Assembly: GCA_964602655.1 (NCBI GenBank)
Contig: CAZRSF010000023.1
Span: 11,526 to 75,525, forward strand
Reading direction: 5' to 3'
Length of the DNA stretch: 64,000 nucleotides
Origin: Moduliflexus sp964602655
GTDB lineage: Bacteria > Moduliflexota > Moduliflexia > Moduliflexales > Moduliflexaceae
Made by a program: the position numbers and the translations under genes. The notes below the pieces were generated by a model. That model did no database searches. It was not told the DNA's origin and worked only from the letters and a program-made list of their open reading frames with translations. Below are positions 18,401-27,050 of this stretch, piece after piece; positions within the stretch are counted from its first letter, which is position 1, and every line of letters starts with the position of its first letter.

Positions 18401-18440
18401 AACCCTGCCAGGGTTTAAAACCCTGGCAGGGTTGTTTTTC
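18401..18440 (+). terminator. Family B palindrome with trailing T-run after pnuC
   Basis: A perfect 33-nt palindrome (AACCCTGCCAGGGTTT / AAACCCTGGCAGGGTT, 18401-18433) followed by GTTTTTC. The strong GC stem and T-run fit intrinsic termination of pnuC. The same sequence is also one of the dispersed repeats and lies 35 nt before mltG. Confidence 0.6.
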
Positions 18441-18468
18441 CTTGCCTATCTTCCGCATCATTTGTAGA

Positions 18469-19581
18469 ATGACACGCATGAATGATAACAACGACCTCGA
18501 AAAACAGATTGACGATGACGGCGAGATTCTGCTTGATCTGACGCAGCCGCTGCCCGCGCCGCCGAAAAAGCGCCATCCGCTCCTCTGGCTGACGTTATTG
18601 GCGTTGCTCGGCGCTGCCGGATTTATCGGCTACGTCGCCTACATGTTTTTGACTGTGCCGCCCGAAATGCCGGGCAACGAGCGGATCGTGCTGATTCCGT
18701 CCGGCTCATCAGGGCGCAAAATCGCCGAGATGCTGGAAACCGAATCGGTCATCCGCAATAAGCATCTGTTTATGATGCTCGCCCGATTTTATCGCAACGG
18801 TAAAACGATGAAAGCGGGCGAATATCGCTTCACGACGGCGATGCTGCCGACGGATGTGCTGAACATGCTGCAAAACGGCAAAATCTATGCGCGATTCATC
18901 ACGATTCCCGAAGGTTACACGGCGCGGCAAATGGCCGACCTGCTGGCGGAACGCGGCTTCGATAACGCGGCATTTCTTGCGTTCGTCTTTGACAAACAAA
19001 ACGCCGCCCGCTTCAATATCACGGCAGAGAGCCTGGAAGGCTATCTCTTCCCCAGCACCTATCACATTACGCGGGAAACAAATGCCGAAACATTCGCGCA
19101 GATGATGGTTGAAGAATTCTGGAAGGTGATAACGCCCGATTTGAAGCAGGAAATCGCGCAAAAAGGAATGACAGTGCATGAAATTGTCACGCTCGCGTCA
19201 ATTGTCGAAGAAGAAGCGCAAGTACCGGAAGAGCGAGAATTGATCGCCGCCGTCTATCGCAATCGGCTGAGGATCGGCATGAAATTGGACAGCGATCCGA
19301 CGGTCATTTATGGCATTCCGAATTTTAACGGCAACCTGACGAGAGCCGATTTGCAGACGGATACGCCGTATAATACCTATATGCGGAAAGGCTTGCCGCC
19401 GGGGCCGATTGCAAGTCCGGGCAAAGCCTCGATTCTCGCGGCGCTCCGTCCTGCGAACGTGAAATATCTTTATTTTGTCGCCAAAAACGACGGCAGCCAC
19501 CAGTTTTCGACGAATTATCAGGATCACCTCCGCGCCGTGCGGCAATTTCAGCGGAATCGGCGGAAAACAACGACGAATTGA
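18469..19581 (+). CDS. mltG: Endolytic murein transglycosylase MltG (YceG-like)
   Basis: A type II inner-membrane protein that cleaves nascent glycan strands and ends their elongation. After a ~45-residue cytoplasmic tail comes one transmembrane helix (LLWLTLLALLGAAGFIGYVA). A LysM-like subdomain follows, then the YceG catalytic domain with LEGYLFPSTY, LASIVEEEA (catalytic Glu), RLRIGMKLDSDPTVIYG, YNTYMRKGLPPGPIASPG and YFVAKNDGSHQFS. The length of 370 aa is typical. The start may be the ATG at 18469 or at 18478; neither has a clear SD sequence. It heads the mltG-tmk-holB-ricT-metG cluster. Confidence 0.95.
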   Translation: MTRMNDNNDLEKQIDDDGEILLDLTQPLPAPPKKRHPLLWLTLLALLGAAGFIGYVAYMFLTVPPEMPGNERIVLIPSGSSGRKIAEMLETESVIRNKHLFMMLARFYRNGKTMKAGEYRFTTAMLPTDVLNMLQNGKIYARFITIPEGYTARQMADLLAERGFDNAAFLAFVFDKQNAARFNITAESLEGYLFPSTYHITRETNAETFAQMMVEEFWKVITPDLKQEIAQKGMTVHEIVTLASIVEEEAQVPEERELIAAVYRNRLRIGMKLDSDPTVIYGIPNFNGNLTRADLQTDTPYNTYMRKGLPPGPIASPGKASILAALRPANVKYLYFVAKNDGSHQFSTNYQDHLRAVRQFQRNRRKTTTN

Positions 19582-19597
19582 ACGTTTTTCAGAAACG

Positions 19598-19665
19598 CCC
19601 CGTTCCCTGAGCGAAGTCGAAGGGAATATAGACGCTCGTTTCGACTTCGCTCAACGAGCGGAATA
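19598..19665. repeat. Dispersed repeat, family G (CCCTGAGCGAAGTCGAAGGG type)
   Basis: Contains GTTCCCTGAGCGAAGTCGAAGG and a second half TTTCGACTTCGCTCAACGAG that pairs with it. A related half-copy lies at 51600-51625. It fills the gap between mltG and tmk. Confidence 0.65.
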
Positions 19666-19682
19666 TAGCCCGGAAGAAAGCT

Positions 19683-20330
19683 ATGAAACAGACAGCAAAA
19701 TTCATCACGTTCGAAGGGATCGAAGGCTGCGGCAAAACGACGCAGGCTAAATTATTGATTGACACGCTGCATCAGCGCAGCGTGTCTGCCATTCTCACGC
19801 GCGAACCGGGTGGGACGCGCATCGGCGATCAGATTCGCAAGATTCTGCTCCATTCCGAAAACACGGACATGACGCCGATGGCGGAATTACTGCTCTACGA
19901 GGCGAGCCGGGCGCAGCATGTGCAGGAACTGATTCTGCCGAATTTGCAGAATGGCATGAACGTTTTATGCGACCGTTATGGCGACGCTTCGATTGCGTAT
20001 CAGGGCGCAGGCCGGAACATCGCGCCAGAAGTCGTGCGCGAGGCGAATCGGTTAGCGACAGGCGGTTTGCAGCCTGATTTGACGCTGCTGATTGATGTGA
20101 CGCCGGAGCAAGGCCTGTCGCGGGCGCGGGCGCGGAATCTGACGTTTAACTTTGCCGTTGAAGAAGGCCGTTTCGAAGAAGAAGATATCCGCTTTCATCG
20201 CGCCGTGCGGGAAGGCTATCTCGCCCTCGCCCAATCCGAGCCGACGCGATTTCGCCTGATTGACGGCAGCGGCAGCGTCGAAGAGGTGCAGCGCCGGATT
20301 CAGGCGGTCGTGCTGCCGCTATTTTATTGA
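19683..20330 (+). CDS. tmk: Thymidylate kinase (dTMP kinase)
   Basis: Phosphorylates dTMP to dTDP with ATP in the dTTP pathway. The 215-aa protein has the P-loop GIEGCGKTTQAK, the dTMP-binding TREPGGTRIGDQIR segment, CDRYGDASIAYQGAGR (DRY-like motif plus base contact) and LLIDVTPEQGLSRARAR with the LID region after it. GGAAG lies about 6 nt before the ATG. In Firmicutes tmk lies close to holB and ricT; here a toxin-antitoxin pair sits between tmk and holB. Confidence 0.96.
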   Translation: MKQTAKFITFEGIEGCGKTTQAKLLIDTLHQRSVSAILTREPGGTRIGDQIRKILLHSENTDMTPMAELLLYEASRAQHVQELILPNLQNGMNVLCDRYGDASIAYQGAGRNIAPEVVREANRLATGGLQPDLTLLIDVTPEQGLSRARARNLTFNFAVEEGRFEEEDIRFHRAVREGYLALAQSEPTRFRLIDGSGSVEEVQRRIQAVVLPLFY

Positions 20331-20349
20331 AAATAAAAAGGAGGCCGAT

Positions 20350-20643
20350 ATGAGTCGCCTTTCGAATTCATCACAAGTGACGATTCGTTTGCCAAAACAG
20401 GTGTATGACGATTTGTTATCGTTACAATCGGCATTGCTGACCACACCGATAGAGATTATTACCGAACTGGTCAAAGAGGCGCGCCAACATCATGATTGGC
20501 TTGAAGAACTGGCGCAACTTCGCGCTCAAATTCGAGAAGATGGCGGTTTGCCGATTGGGGCGAATGAAGACGAAGTGATTGAAACATTGCGCCGGACGCG
20601 GGAAACGGTCTTCAACGAGGAATATGCGCATTTGTATAGATAG
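20350..20643 (+). CDS. Antitoxin-like DNA-binding protein of a PIN toxin-antitoxin pair
   Basis: A 97-aa protein starting at an ATG with an ideal AGGAGG 5-6 nt upstream. The start SSQVTIRLPKQVYDDLLSLQ looks like a ribbon-helix-helix strand followed by a helix. The C-terminal part is charged and helical and would wrap the toxin. Its last 20 nt overlap the PIN gene, the usual translational coupling of type II toxin-antitoxin operons. I infer autorepression from the family. Confidence 0.75.
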   Translation: MSRLSNSSQVTIRLPKQVYDDLLSLQSALLTTPIEIITELVKEARQHHDWLEELAQLRAQIREDGGLPIGANEDEVIETLRRTRETVFNEEYAHLYR

Positions 20644-21037
20644 CTGCGTCTTTATTTTTGGCGTACAGCAGGAAGATTCGGCTTCAGCGCGTTTGCTGAA
20701 TGTGATCAGCCCGGAATTGCAGACCGTTGTGCCGCGCCTTATCGCGCATGAAGTCAGCCGCAATTTACAGACAGAGGCTCAACGTCGGAAATTTTATCGG
20801 CTGTTTTACAGACGGGATTTCGCGATGATTGTAGATATGCCCGTTCCCGTCGAATTAGTGGCGAGATACACGCATTTAGGATTGAACTCGAAAGGTGATG
20901 CGTTTATCGGCGCGTTTGCCGAATGGATGCGCGTTGATTATCTCATTTCCTGCAATCGCCATTTTCTCAGGGAAATTCAGCAGACAACGTTTACAGTCAC
21001 CGATCCAGAGGCTTTTCTTGAGCATTGGAAGATGTGA
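20624..21037 (+). CDS. PIN-domain toxin (VapC-like RNase)
   Basis: A 137-aa PIN-fold protein. The first acidic site is in MRICIDSCVFIFGV (D6), the glutamate in RLIAHEVSRNL, and the third in NSKGDAFIGAFAEW; SCNRHF supplies the last motif. PIN toxins are metal-dependent RNases, often cutting tRNA or rRNA. The start at 20624 overlaps the antitoxin by 20 nt; the longer frame upstream is antitoxin sequence read in another phase. The pair interrupts the tmk-holB neighbourhood. Confidence 0.85.
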   Translation: MRICIDSCVFIFGVQQEDSASARLLNVISPELQTVVPRLIAHEVSRNLQTEAQRRKFYRLFYRRDFAMIVDMPVPVELVARYTHLGLNSKGDAFIGAFAEWMRVDYLISCNRHFLREIQQTTFTVTDPEAFLEHWKM

Positions 21038-21073
21038 TCTGTTTGACACGTAACAACGAATTCGACGAACGTA

Positions 21074-21103
21074 GCTGTCAAACACTTTTAAAGTGTCTGA
21101 CAG
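21074..21103. repeat. Palindromic repeat, family C (CTGTCA(G)ACACC...GTGTCTGACAG)
   Basis: A palindrome between the PIN gene and holB, ending 12 nt before the holB ATG. Other copies lie at 60598-60627 (before hicB) and 61188-61217 (before the second PIN gene), so all three are next to toxin-antitoxin modules. Confidence 0.85.
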
Positions 21104-21115
21104 TTTTTGATCCAC

Positions 21116-22162
21116 ATGGCATTTTCAGACATTATCGGACAGGAAAACGCGATCAAAATTTTGCAACGTGCGTTGCGGCATCAGCGCGTGCCGCAGGCGT
21201 ATCTGTTTGCGGGCGACGATGGCATCGGCAAAAAGCTGACGGCGTTGACATTAGCGAAGGCGTTGAATTGCAAGGAATTGCAGGATGACGCTTGCGAACG
21301 CTGCGGTTCCTGTCATAAAATCAATATCGCGAGTCACCCGGATGTGCGGCTGATCGAGCCGGACGGGCAATTCATCAAAATTGACCAGATTCGTGAATTG
21401 CAGAAAGACGCGGGCTTGAAACCGTTCGAGGGGCGGCGCAAAGTCTATATCATTGACCAGGCCGACACGATGCGAGCGGAAGCGGCGAACGCGCTGCTGA
21501 AAACGCTGGAAGAGCCGACGGCGGATTGCGTGATTATTCTCGTCACGGCGAACGTCTATGCGCTGCTCCCGACCGTGCTGTCGCGCTGCCAGTTCGTCCG
21601 TTTCACTGCGCTCGGCGTGGAGAAGCTCGCGGATTTATTACAAAAACGTCTGCGCTTGATGCCGGAACGCGCCCGCTTGATGGCGTCGCTGTCGGAAGGC
21701 TGTCCCGGACGCGCCCTCGGCATGGACGCCGAGAGCCTGCTGAAACAGCGCGACGAGATGGAACGGCTGCTTCAGGCGATTTCCGGAGGCTTGCAGGACG
21801 TGCGCGTCATCTTTACGCAGGTGGAGCGCCTGACTGACACGAAAGACGACAAAAAAGACGCCATTCACGATTTTCTTGATTTGCTGTTGGTCTGGTATCG
21901 CGATATTTTGCTGCTGCATGAAGGCGGCGATCCGCGCCTTGTCGCAAATTCCGACGCGCTCCCGCGCCTGAAATCGCTGGCCGGCGCGCTGACTGCGGCG
22001 CAACTGCGGCGGCTGTTCGAGACAGTGTATCAGACCAAACAGGATATTTTACGCAACGCCAATCTCCAGCTTGCCCTTGAGGTAATGCTGATTTCCCTGA
22101 CAGAGGTGTATAATGATCGAAATCGTTGGCGTGAAGTTCCGGCCAACCGGCAAAGTATATAA
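21116..22162 (+). CDS. holB: DNA polymerase III delta-prime subunit (clamp-loader AAA+ ATPase)
   Basis: A 348-aa clamp-loader subunit. It begins MAFSDIIGQENAIKILQRAL and has a P-loop-like GDDGIGKKLTA, a zinc-binding CERCGSCHK segment, the Walker B-like VYIIDQADTM, NALLKTLEEP and the sensor/SRC motif LLPTVLSRCQFVRF. Delta-prime contacts the other clamp-loader subunits and supplies the SRC arginine finger. The ATG at 21116 is preferred over the in-frame TTG at 21107. No strong SD is seen and a family C palindrome abuts the start. Its 3' end overlaps ricT by 50 nt, as in the conserved holB-ricT pair. Confidence 0.92.
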   Translation: MAFSDIIGQENAIKILQRALRHQRVPQAYLFAGDDGIGKKLTALTLAKALNCKELQDDACERCGSCHKINIASHPDVRLIEPDGQFIKIDQIRELQKDAGLKPFEGRRKVYIIDQADTMRAEAANALLKTLEEPTADCVIILVTANVYALLPTVLSRCQFVRFTALGVEKLADLLQKRLRLMPERARLMASLSEGCPGRALGMDAESLLKQRDEMERLLQAISGGLQDVRVIFTQVERLTDTKDDKKDAIHDFLDLLLVWYRDILLLHEGGDPRLVANSDALPRLKSLAGALTAAQLRRLFETVYQTKQDILRNANLQLALEVMLISLTEVYNDRNRWREVPANRQSI

Positions 22163-22928
22163 CTTTCTCTCGAACAATCTCGACCTGCACATCGGCGAAT
22201 ATTGCATTGTAGAGACCGAACGCGGCTTCGGCTTCGGCATGATTGATATTGGCCGGATGCGTATCGAAGATGAAAGTTACGCCGCCCGCCCACTGAAAAA
22301 TGTGATTCGCAAGGCGACGCCGGAAGACATGGCGGTGGTGGACGAAAATAAAAAAATCGAGATTGACGCCAAAGAATTCTGCGAAAAGCGCGTCTTGGCG
22401 CGGGGCTTGGAAATGCAGTTGGTCGAGGCCGAGTGCACGTTCGACCGTAGCCGTCTGACCTTTTATTTTCTCGCCGAAGGCCGGATTGATTTCCGCGAAC
22501 TCGTGAAAGACCTCGCGCAGCGTTTCCGCACCCGCATCGAAATGCGGCAAATTGGGGTGCGCGACGAAACCAAGCTGCTCGGCGGCTTCGGCGTTTGCGG
22601 CTGTCCGCTTTGCTGCACCACATTTTTGAAAAATTTCGAGACCGTCTCGATCAAAATGGCGAAAGTGCAGGGTTTGACGCTGAATCCCGCCAAATTGTCT
22701 GGCATCTGCGACCGCCTGAAATGCTGCATGACGTATGAATACGAGTGTTATAAACAGATCGCCAAGTACATGCCCAAAGTCGGCCAGATGGTCAAAGATG
22801 CGAACGGCGGCGGCCCGTACCGCGTCAGAGATGTGAATTTCCTCGACGGCACGGTGACGGTCGAAGAAGGCGGAGAAACTCCGGTGAAGAAGAAATTGTT
22901 TTATCGCGATTTGGAGAAGGTGAAATAA
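22113..22928 (+). CDS. ricT: PSP1 / RicT (YaaT) family protein
   Basis: A 271-aa PSP1-domain protein. The start IVGVKFRPTGKVYNF and the cysteine-rich block GVCGCPLCCTTFLKNF with ICDRLKCCMTYEYECY are characteristic of the YaaT/RicT family. In Bacillus it joins RicA and RicF in an Fe-S-containing complex that assists RNase Y. An AGAGGTG SD sequence precedes the ATG, which lies inside the holB coding end. The gene order holB-ricT supports the name. No ricA or ricF homologue is present in the window. Confidence 0.93.
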   Translation: MIEIVGVKFRPTGKVYNFLSNNLDLHIGEYCIVETERGFGFGMIDIGRMRIEDESYAARPLKNVIRKATPEDMAVVDENKKIEIDAKEFCEKRVLARGLEMQLVEAECTFDRSRLTFYFLAEGRIDFRELVKDLAQRFRTRIEMRQIGVRDETKLLGGFGVCGCPLCCTTFLKNFETVSIKMAKVQGLTLNPAKLSGICDRLKCCMTYEYECYKQIAKYMPKVGQMVKDANGGGPYRVRDVNFLDGTVTVEEGGETPVKKKLFYRDLEKVK

Positions 22929-22930
22929 TC

Positions 22931-24229
22931 GTGCATCTGATTATTAATGGCGATTCGCGCAGAATGCGAGAACTTGCTGACCAATCCGCGCAGCTTGTCG
23001 TTACGTCGCCGCCGTACTGGCAGTTGAAAGATTATGGCGTTGCCTCGCAAATCGGCTATCATGACACGTATGAGGAGTATATCAATCACCTCAATTTGGT
23101 CTGGCAAGAATGCTATCGCGTGTTAGAAAACGGCTGTCGTCTTTGCGTCAATATCGGCGATCAATACGCTCGTTCGGTCTATTATGGCCGCTATAAGGTC
23201 ATCCCGATTCGCACGGAAATCATCAAATTTTGCGAAGTCATCGGCTTCGATTATATGGGCGCGATTATCTGGCAGAAAGTCGCGACCACCAACACCACCG
23301 GCGGCGCGACGATTATGGGGTCGTTTCCCTATCCGCGTAACGGGATTCTGAAATTGGATTATGAATTTATTCTGATTTTCAAAAAAATCGGAAAATCAAA
23401 AAGAACCATTTCGAAAGCGGTCAAAGAACAATCGAAAATGACCACCGAAGAATGGAATACCTATTTTGCCGGACATTGGAATTTCAGCGGAGTCCGGCAG
23501 GAAAAGCACCTTGCCATGTTTCCCGTCGAATTGCCGAGGCGCTTGATCAAGATGTTTACGTTTGTCGGCGATACCGTGCTCGATCCGTTTTTAGGCAGCG
23601 GCACGACTTCCGTCGCGGCGATGATGTTGCAGCGGCGGTCGGTCGGTTATGAAATCAATCCAGAATTTTTGCCGAACATCGAAACGCGATTGAACGTTGA
23701 AAACGAAAAATTCATGCGCTCTCAGCAGATTTCTTTTCAAAAGCAAGCTGACGAACCTATGGATTTCGCGAAGGCGATTGCCGAGTTGCCATATATTTTC
23801 AAGGATGCCGTAAAATTGGATAAAAAAAACGACCCGAAAAAATTGCAATTCGGCTCGAAAATCGGTCAAGAGAATCAGACGCGAGAAACGTATTATTCGG
23901 TCAAAGACGTTCTCTCGCCAATCATGTTGACGTTGAATAATGATCTGAAAATTCGCCTGCTTGGCATACAAGAAGACCATGCCATGAATGGAAAAGCGGT
24001 TCAGTTTTTACAGAACATGTTAAAAGGGCAAAAAGTCTTTTTGAAATTCGATGAAACCAAATATGACGAAGAGAATAACCTCTTATGTTATCTCTATTTG
24101 AAAAATAAAACATTCGTGAACGCGTATTTGGTGAAATACCGGTTAGCGCATGTGGATGAACGCATGGATTTCAAATATAAAATGAAATTTCTTGATTTGT
24201 GGGCAAAGGCAAATGAGGCGCGAATATGA
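22931..24229 (+). CDS. Type II DNA methyltransferase with a C-terminal SNase-like domain
   Basis: The first ~260 residues are a DNA amino-methyltransferase: catalytic motif IV TSPPYW at 25-30, motif I DPFLGSGTTSVAA near residue 220 and VGYEINPEF next to it. The SPPYW form is common in N4-cytosine and some N6-adenine enzymes. Residues ~315-432 (DLKIRLLGIQ..., FLQNMLKGQKVFLKFDETKY, LLCYLYLKNKTFVNAYLVKY) look like a staphylococcal-nuclease fold. Arg35 of the nuclease is kept, but the positions of Glu43 and Arg87 are not, so it probably binds rather than cuts DNA. The GTG start lies 2 nt after the ricT stop. The ATGA overlap with the next gene couples it to its endonuclease. Confidence 0.9.
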   Translation: MHLIINGDSRRMRELADQSAQLVVTSPPYWQLKDYGVASQIGYHDTYEEYINHLNLVWQECYRVLENGCRLCVNIGDQYARSVYYGRYKVIPIRTEIIKFCEVIGFDYMGAIIWQKVATTNTTGGATIMGSFPYPRNGILKLDYEFILIFKKIGKSKRTISKAVKEQSKMTTEEWNTYFAGHWNFSGVRQEKHLAMFPVELPRRLIKMFTFVGDTVLDPFLGSGTTSVAAMMLQRRSVGYEINPEFLPNIETRLNVENEKFMRSQQISFQKQADEPMDFAKAIAELPYIFKDAVKLDKKNDPKKLQFGSKIGQENQTRETYYSVKDVLSPIMLTLNNDLKIRLLGIQEDHAMNGKAVQFLQNMLKGQKVFLKFDETKYDEENNLLCYLYLKNKTFVNAYLVKYRLAHVDERMDFKYKMKFLDLWAKANEARI

Positions 24230-24912
24230 AAAAGGTTGCGAAAGATTTCGGAAGCCATGAATTGCTGCTGAATTATGCCAATCGGCGTTGGGGTTTGACC
24301 AAAACGTCGCGAGTTGGCGAAGTCATGGCGCTTATCCGCGAATGCCAACCGTCAACATTCGAAGAATGGAAGAAATGGTATTTCGAACACGCTTATACGA
24401 AAGCGAAATACCCCGAAAAAGTCTCGCGAGAGTGTTTGCAAGAACTTGGGAATCGCCTGTATCAGAAATTGAAAGATACTGTCATTCCTCAGGTATTGGA
24501 TTCTGTCAACCGTTTGACGGAAGCGGACTGCGTTGATTATATTCATGAATTGACGATTTGCCGCACGTATGACGGCTATTTGACTGAAAAATCAATCATT
24601 TACAACGAACTCGCGAAAAAGTTTCCAGAGGTGATATTCGAAGAAACTGACCCGGAATTAGATCATGCCGGGGATGTTGATTATCTTGGCAAAGTCGGCG
24701 AAAAAGCATTCGGCATTCAGATCAAACCGATTACCGCCAACGCCAGTCTTGGCAATTATTCTGTAACCGCCCGAATGCAAAGTAGTTTTCGCGAGTTCGA
24801 AGAGGATTTCGGCGGAAAGGTGTTTATCATTTTCAGCGTTGACGATCATATCAAAAATGTAGAAATTCTTGGCGACATACAGAATGAAATAAACAGGTTA
24901 AAATCGTTATAA
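24226..24912 (+). CDS. MjaI-family type II restriction endonuclease
   Basis: A 228-aa protein whose N-terminal FGSHELLLNYANRRWGLTKT and RVGEVMALIRECQPSTFEEW segments match what I know of the MjaI endonuclease family. The PD-(D/E)XK core is visible as DPELDHAGDVDYL followed by AFGIQIKP. The family prototype cuts CTAG; this site is inferred, not shown. The start ATG overlaps the methyltransferase stop (ATGA), so both should be made together. The pair sits between ricT and metG, which are normally near neighbours. Confidence 0.85.
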   Translation: MKKVAKDFGSHELLLNYANRRWGLTKTSRVGEVMALIRECQPSTFEEWKKWYFEHAYTKAKYPEKVSRECLQELGNRLYQKLKDTVIPQVLDSVNRLTEADCVDYIHELTICRTYDGYLTEKSIIYNELAKKFPEVIFEETDPELDHAGDVDYLGKVGEKAFGIQIKPITANASLGNYSVTARMQSSFREFEEDFGGKVFIIFSVDDHIKNVEILGDIQNEINRLKSL

Positions 24913-24925
24913 AGAAAGGAACAAC

Positions 24926-26989
24926 ATGAGCAGAAAAATACTTGTCACCAGCGCGCTGCCGTATGCCAACGGACCGCTGCATTTAGGCCATTTGGCGGGC
25001 GCGTACCTTCCGGCGGACATTTACGTTCGCTATCAGCGTTTGCAGAAGCGCGACATCGTCTATGTCTGCGCCACCGACGAACATGGCGTGCCGATTACGA
25101 TCAAGGCGGAAAAAGAGGGCAAAACGCCGTTAGAAGTCGTGGATTTTTACCATGAACAGATGAAAGAGAGTTTCGCGAAATTCGGTATGAGTTTCGACCA
25201 TTTTTCCGCCACGCATCGCCAGATTCATCACGAAACGTCGCAGGATTTTTTCCTGAAACTCTACGAAAACGGCTACATCGAAAAGCAGGAAATTCAGCAG
25301 ATGTTCTGCGACAACTGCAACCGCTTTTTGCCGGATCGCTACATCGAAGGCGTCTGCCCGAACTGCGGCAAGGACGGCGCGCGGGGCGATCAATGCGAGA
25401 AATGCGGGCGCTGGCTTTCGCCGGAAGAAATCGTGAACCCCAAATGCAAAATTTGCGGGAATACGCCGCATTTGCGCAATTCGACGCACTGGTTTTTGCA
25501 GTTGGAAAAATTTCAGGAACGCCTTGCCGCATGGCTCGACAGCAAGCCGAACTGGAAAGATAACGTCAAAAAATTCTGTCAGCAGTGGTTCGAATCCGGC
25601 TTGCAGCCGCGCTGCATCACCCGCGACATTGATTGGGGCATTCCCGTGCCGCTGGAAGACGCCAAAGGCAAGGTGCTATATGTCTGGTTCGACGCGCCCA
25701 TCGGCTATATTTCCGCGACGAAAGAGTGGGCGCAGAACATCGGCCAGCCGGAGAAATGGAAAGACTATTGGCTGAATCCCGACTGCGAACTCGTCCATTT
25801 CATCGGCAAAGACAACATCGTGTTTCATGCGATGGTCTGGCCGTCGGTACTGATGGGTTACGGCCAATACACGCTGCCCACCGACATTCCGGCGAACGAA
25901 TTTTTGAACATCGAAGGGGAAAAAATCTCGACAAGCCGCAATTATGCGATCTGGCTGCATGAATATTTGCAGGATTTTCCGGCGGATTATCTGCGCTTTT
26001 ACCTAAACGCGATTGCGCCGGAAAAGGCGGACGCGAACTTCACATGGGAAGAATTTCAGACTCGCATCAACAGTGAATTCGCCGATATTTACGGCAATTT
26101 AGTCAATCGCTCGCTGACGTTTATCAAACGCTTTGCGGACGGGAAAATTCCGCCGCTCGGCACGTTGACCGCCGACGATCAGGCGACGCTGAACGAAATC
26201 GCCGCCACGAAAGCCGCCATGACCGACGCGCTGGAAACGTATCAATTCAAAAAAGCGCAGACCGATTGGATGAATTTGGCGCGTGTCGGCAATCAGTATT
26301 TTCAAAGAAGCGCGCCCTGGGATTTGCAGAAAAAAGACCCGGCGGCGTGCGGCACAGTGCTGCATGTCTGCGCCTTGCTGATCAAAAATCTGGCCGTGTT
26401 GGGCGCGCCGATGCTGCCGTTCACGATGCAGCAGGCGTGGGAATTGCTCGGCGAAACGGGGAACGTGCATGAACAAACGTGGGAACAAATCGGTGCGTTC
26501 GCGTTTCGTGAAGGCCAGCCGATTGCCGCGCAGATCGGCGTCTTAGTGCCGAAAGTCGAAGATAAACAGATTCAACCGCAAAAGGAGAAATTAGCGAAAA
26601 TGTTAGCAGGAACAGAAACACCGCAAGCGCAGGCCGTCGCCGCGCCATTACTCGAATTACAGCCGCAAATCACGATTGACGACTTTGCCAAAATTGATCT
26701 CCGCGCCGGGAAAGTCTTGTCGGCGGAGCGCGTGCCGAAATCGGACAAATTGATCAAAATGCAGATTGACATCGGCCTCGAAACGCGCCAGATTCTGGCC
26801 GGAATCGGGAAATTCTACGAACCGGAACAGTTGGTCGGCAAAACCGTGATCGTCGTCGCAAACTTGAAACCAGCGAAATTGATGGGGCAGGAATCGCAAG
26901 GCATGGTGTTAGCGGGCGTCTATGGCGACAATCTCAGCGTCTCGGCGTTCGAAAAAGCTGACGTGCAGCCGGGCGCGAAAGTGCGGTAA
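24926..26989 (+). CDS. metG: Methionyl-tRNA synthetase with C-terminal tRNA-binding domain
   Basis: Charges tRNA-Met and initiator tRNA. The 687-aa protein has the HIGH motif as LHLGHLAG, the zinc-binding knuckles (CDNCNRF, CPNCGKDGARGDQCEKCGRW, CKICG), the KMSKS equivalent KISTS and an anticodon-binding helical domain. The C-terminal ~110 residues are an EMAP-II/Trbp-like module (IDDFAKIDLRAGKVLSAERV, ANLKPAKLMGQESQGM) that helps dimerise and bind tRNA. AAGGA lies 5 nt before the ATG. Confidence 0.98.
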   Translation: MSRKILVTSALPYANGPLHLGHLAGAYLPADIYVRYQRLQKRDIVYVCATDEHGVPITIKAEKEGKTPLEVVDFYHEQMKESFAKFGMSFDHFSATHRQIHHETSQDFFLKLYENGYIEKQEIQQMFCDNCNRFLPDRYIEGVCPNCGKDGARGDQCEKCGRWLSPEEIVNPKCKICGNTPHLRNSTHWFLQLEKFQERLAAWLDSKPNWKDNVKKFCQQWFESGLQPRCITRDIDWGIPVPLEDAKGKVLYVWFDAPIGYISATKEWAQNIGQPEKWKDYWLNPDCELVHFIGKDNIVFHAMVWPSVLMGYGQYTLPTDIPANEFLNIEGEKISTSRNYAIWLHEYLQDFPADYLRFYLNAIAPEKADANFTWEEFQTRINSEFADIYGNLVNRSLTFIKRFADGKIPPLGTLTADDQATLNEIAATKAAMTDALETYQFKKAQTDWMNLARVGNQYFQRSAPWDLQKKDPAACGTVLHVCALLIKNLAVLGAPMLPFTMQQAWELLGETGNVHEQTWEQIGAFAFREGQPIAAQIGVLVPKVEDKQIQPQKEKLAKMLAGTETPQAQAVAAPLLELQPQITIDDFAKIDLRAGKVLSAERVPKSDKLIKMQIDIGLETRQILAGIGKFYEPEQLVGKTVIVVANLKPAKLMGQESQGMVLAGVYGDNLSVSAFEKADVQPGAKVR

Positions 26990-26997
26990 ACCGTAAG

Positions 26998-27030
26998 AAC
27001 CCTGCCAGGGTTTAAAACCCTGGCAAGGTT
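26998..27030. repeat. Palindromic repeat, family B
   Basis: AACCCTGCCAGGGTTTAAAA followed by the complementary arm, with one change (CAAGG). It lies between metG and ald, 20 nt before the ald ATG, and may terminate metG or shape the ald leader. Confidence 0.88.
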
Positions 27031-27050
27031 GAATCCAGGAGGAAAATCGT

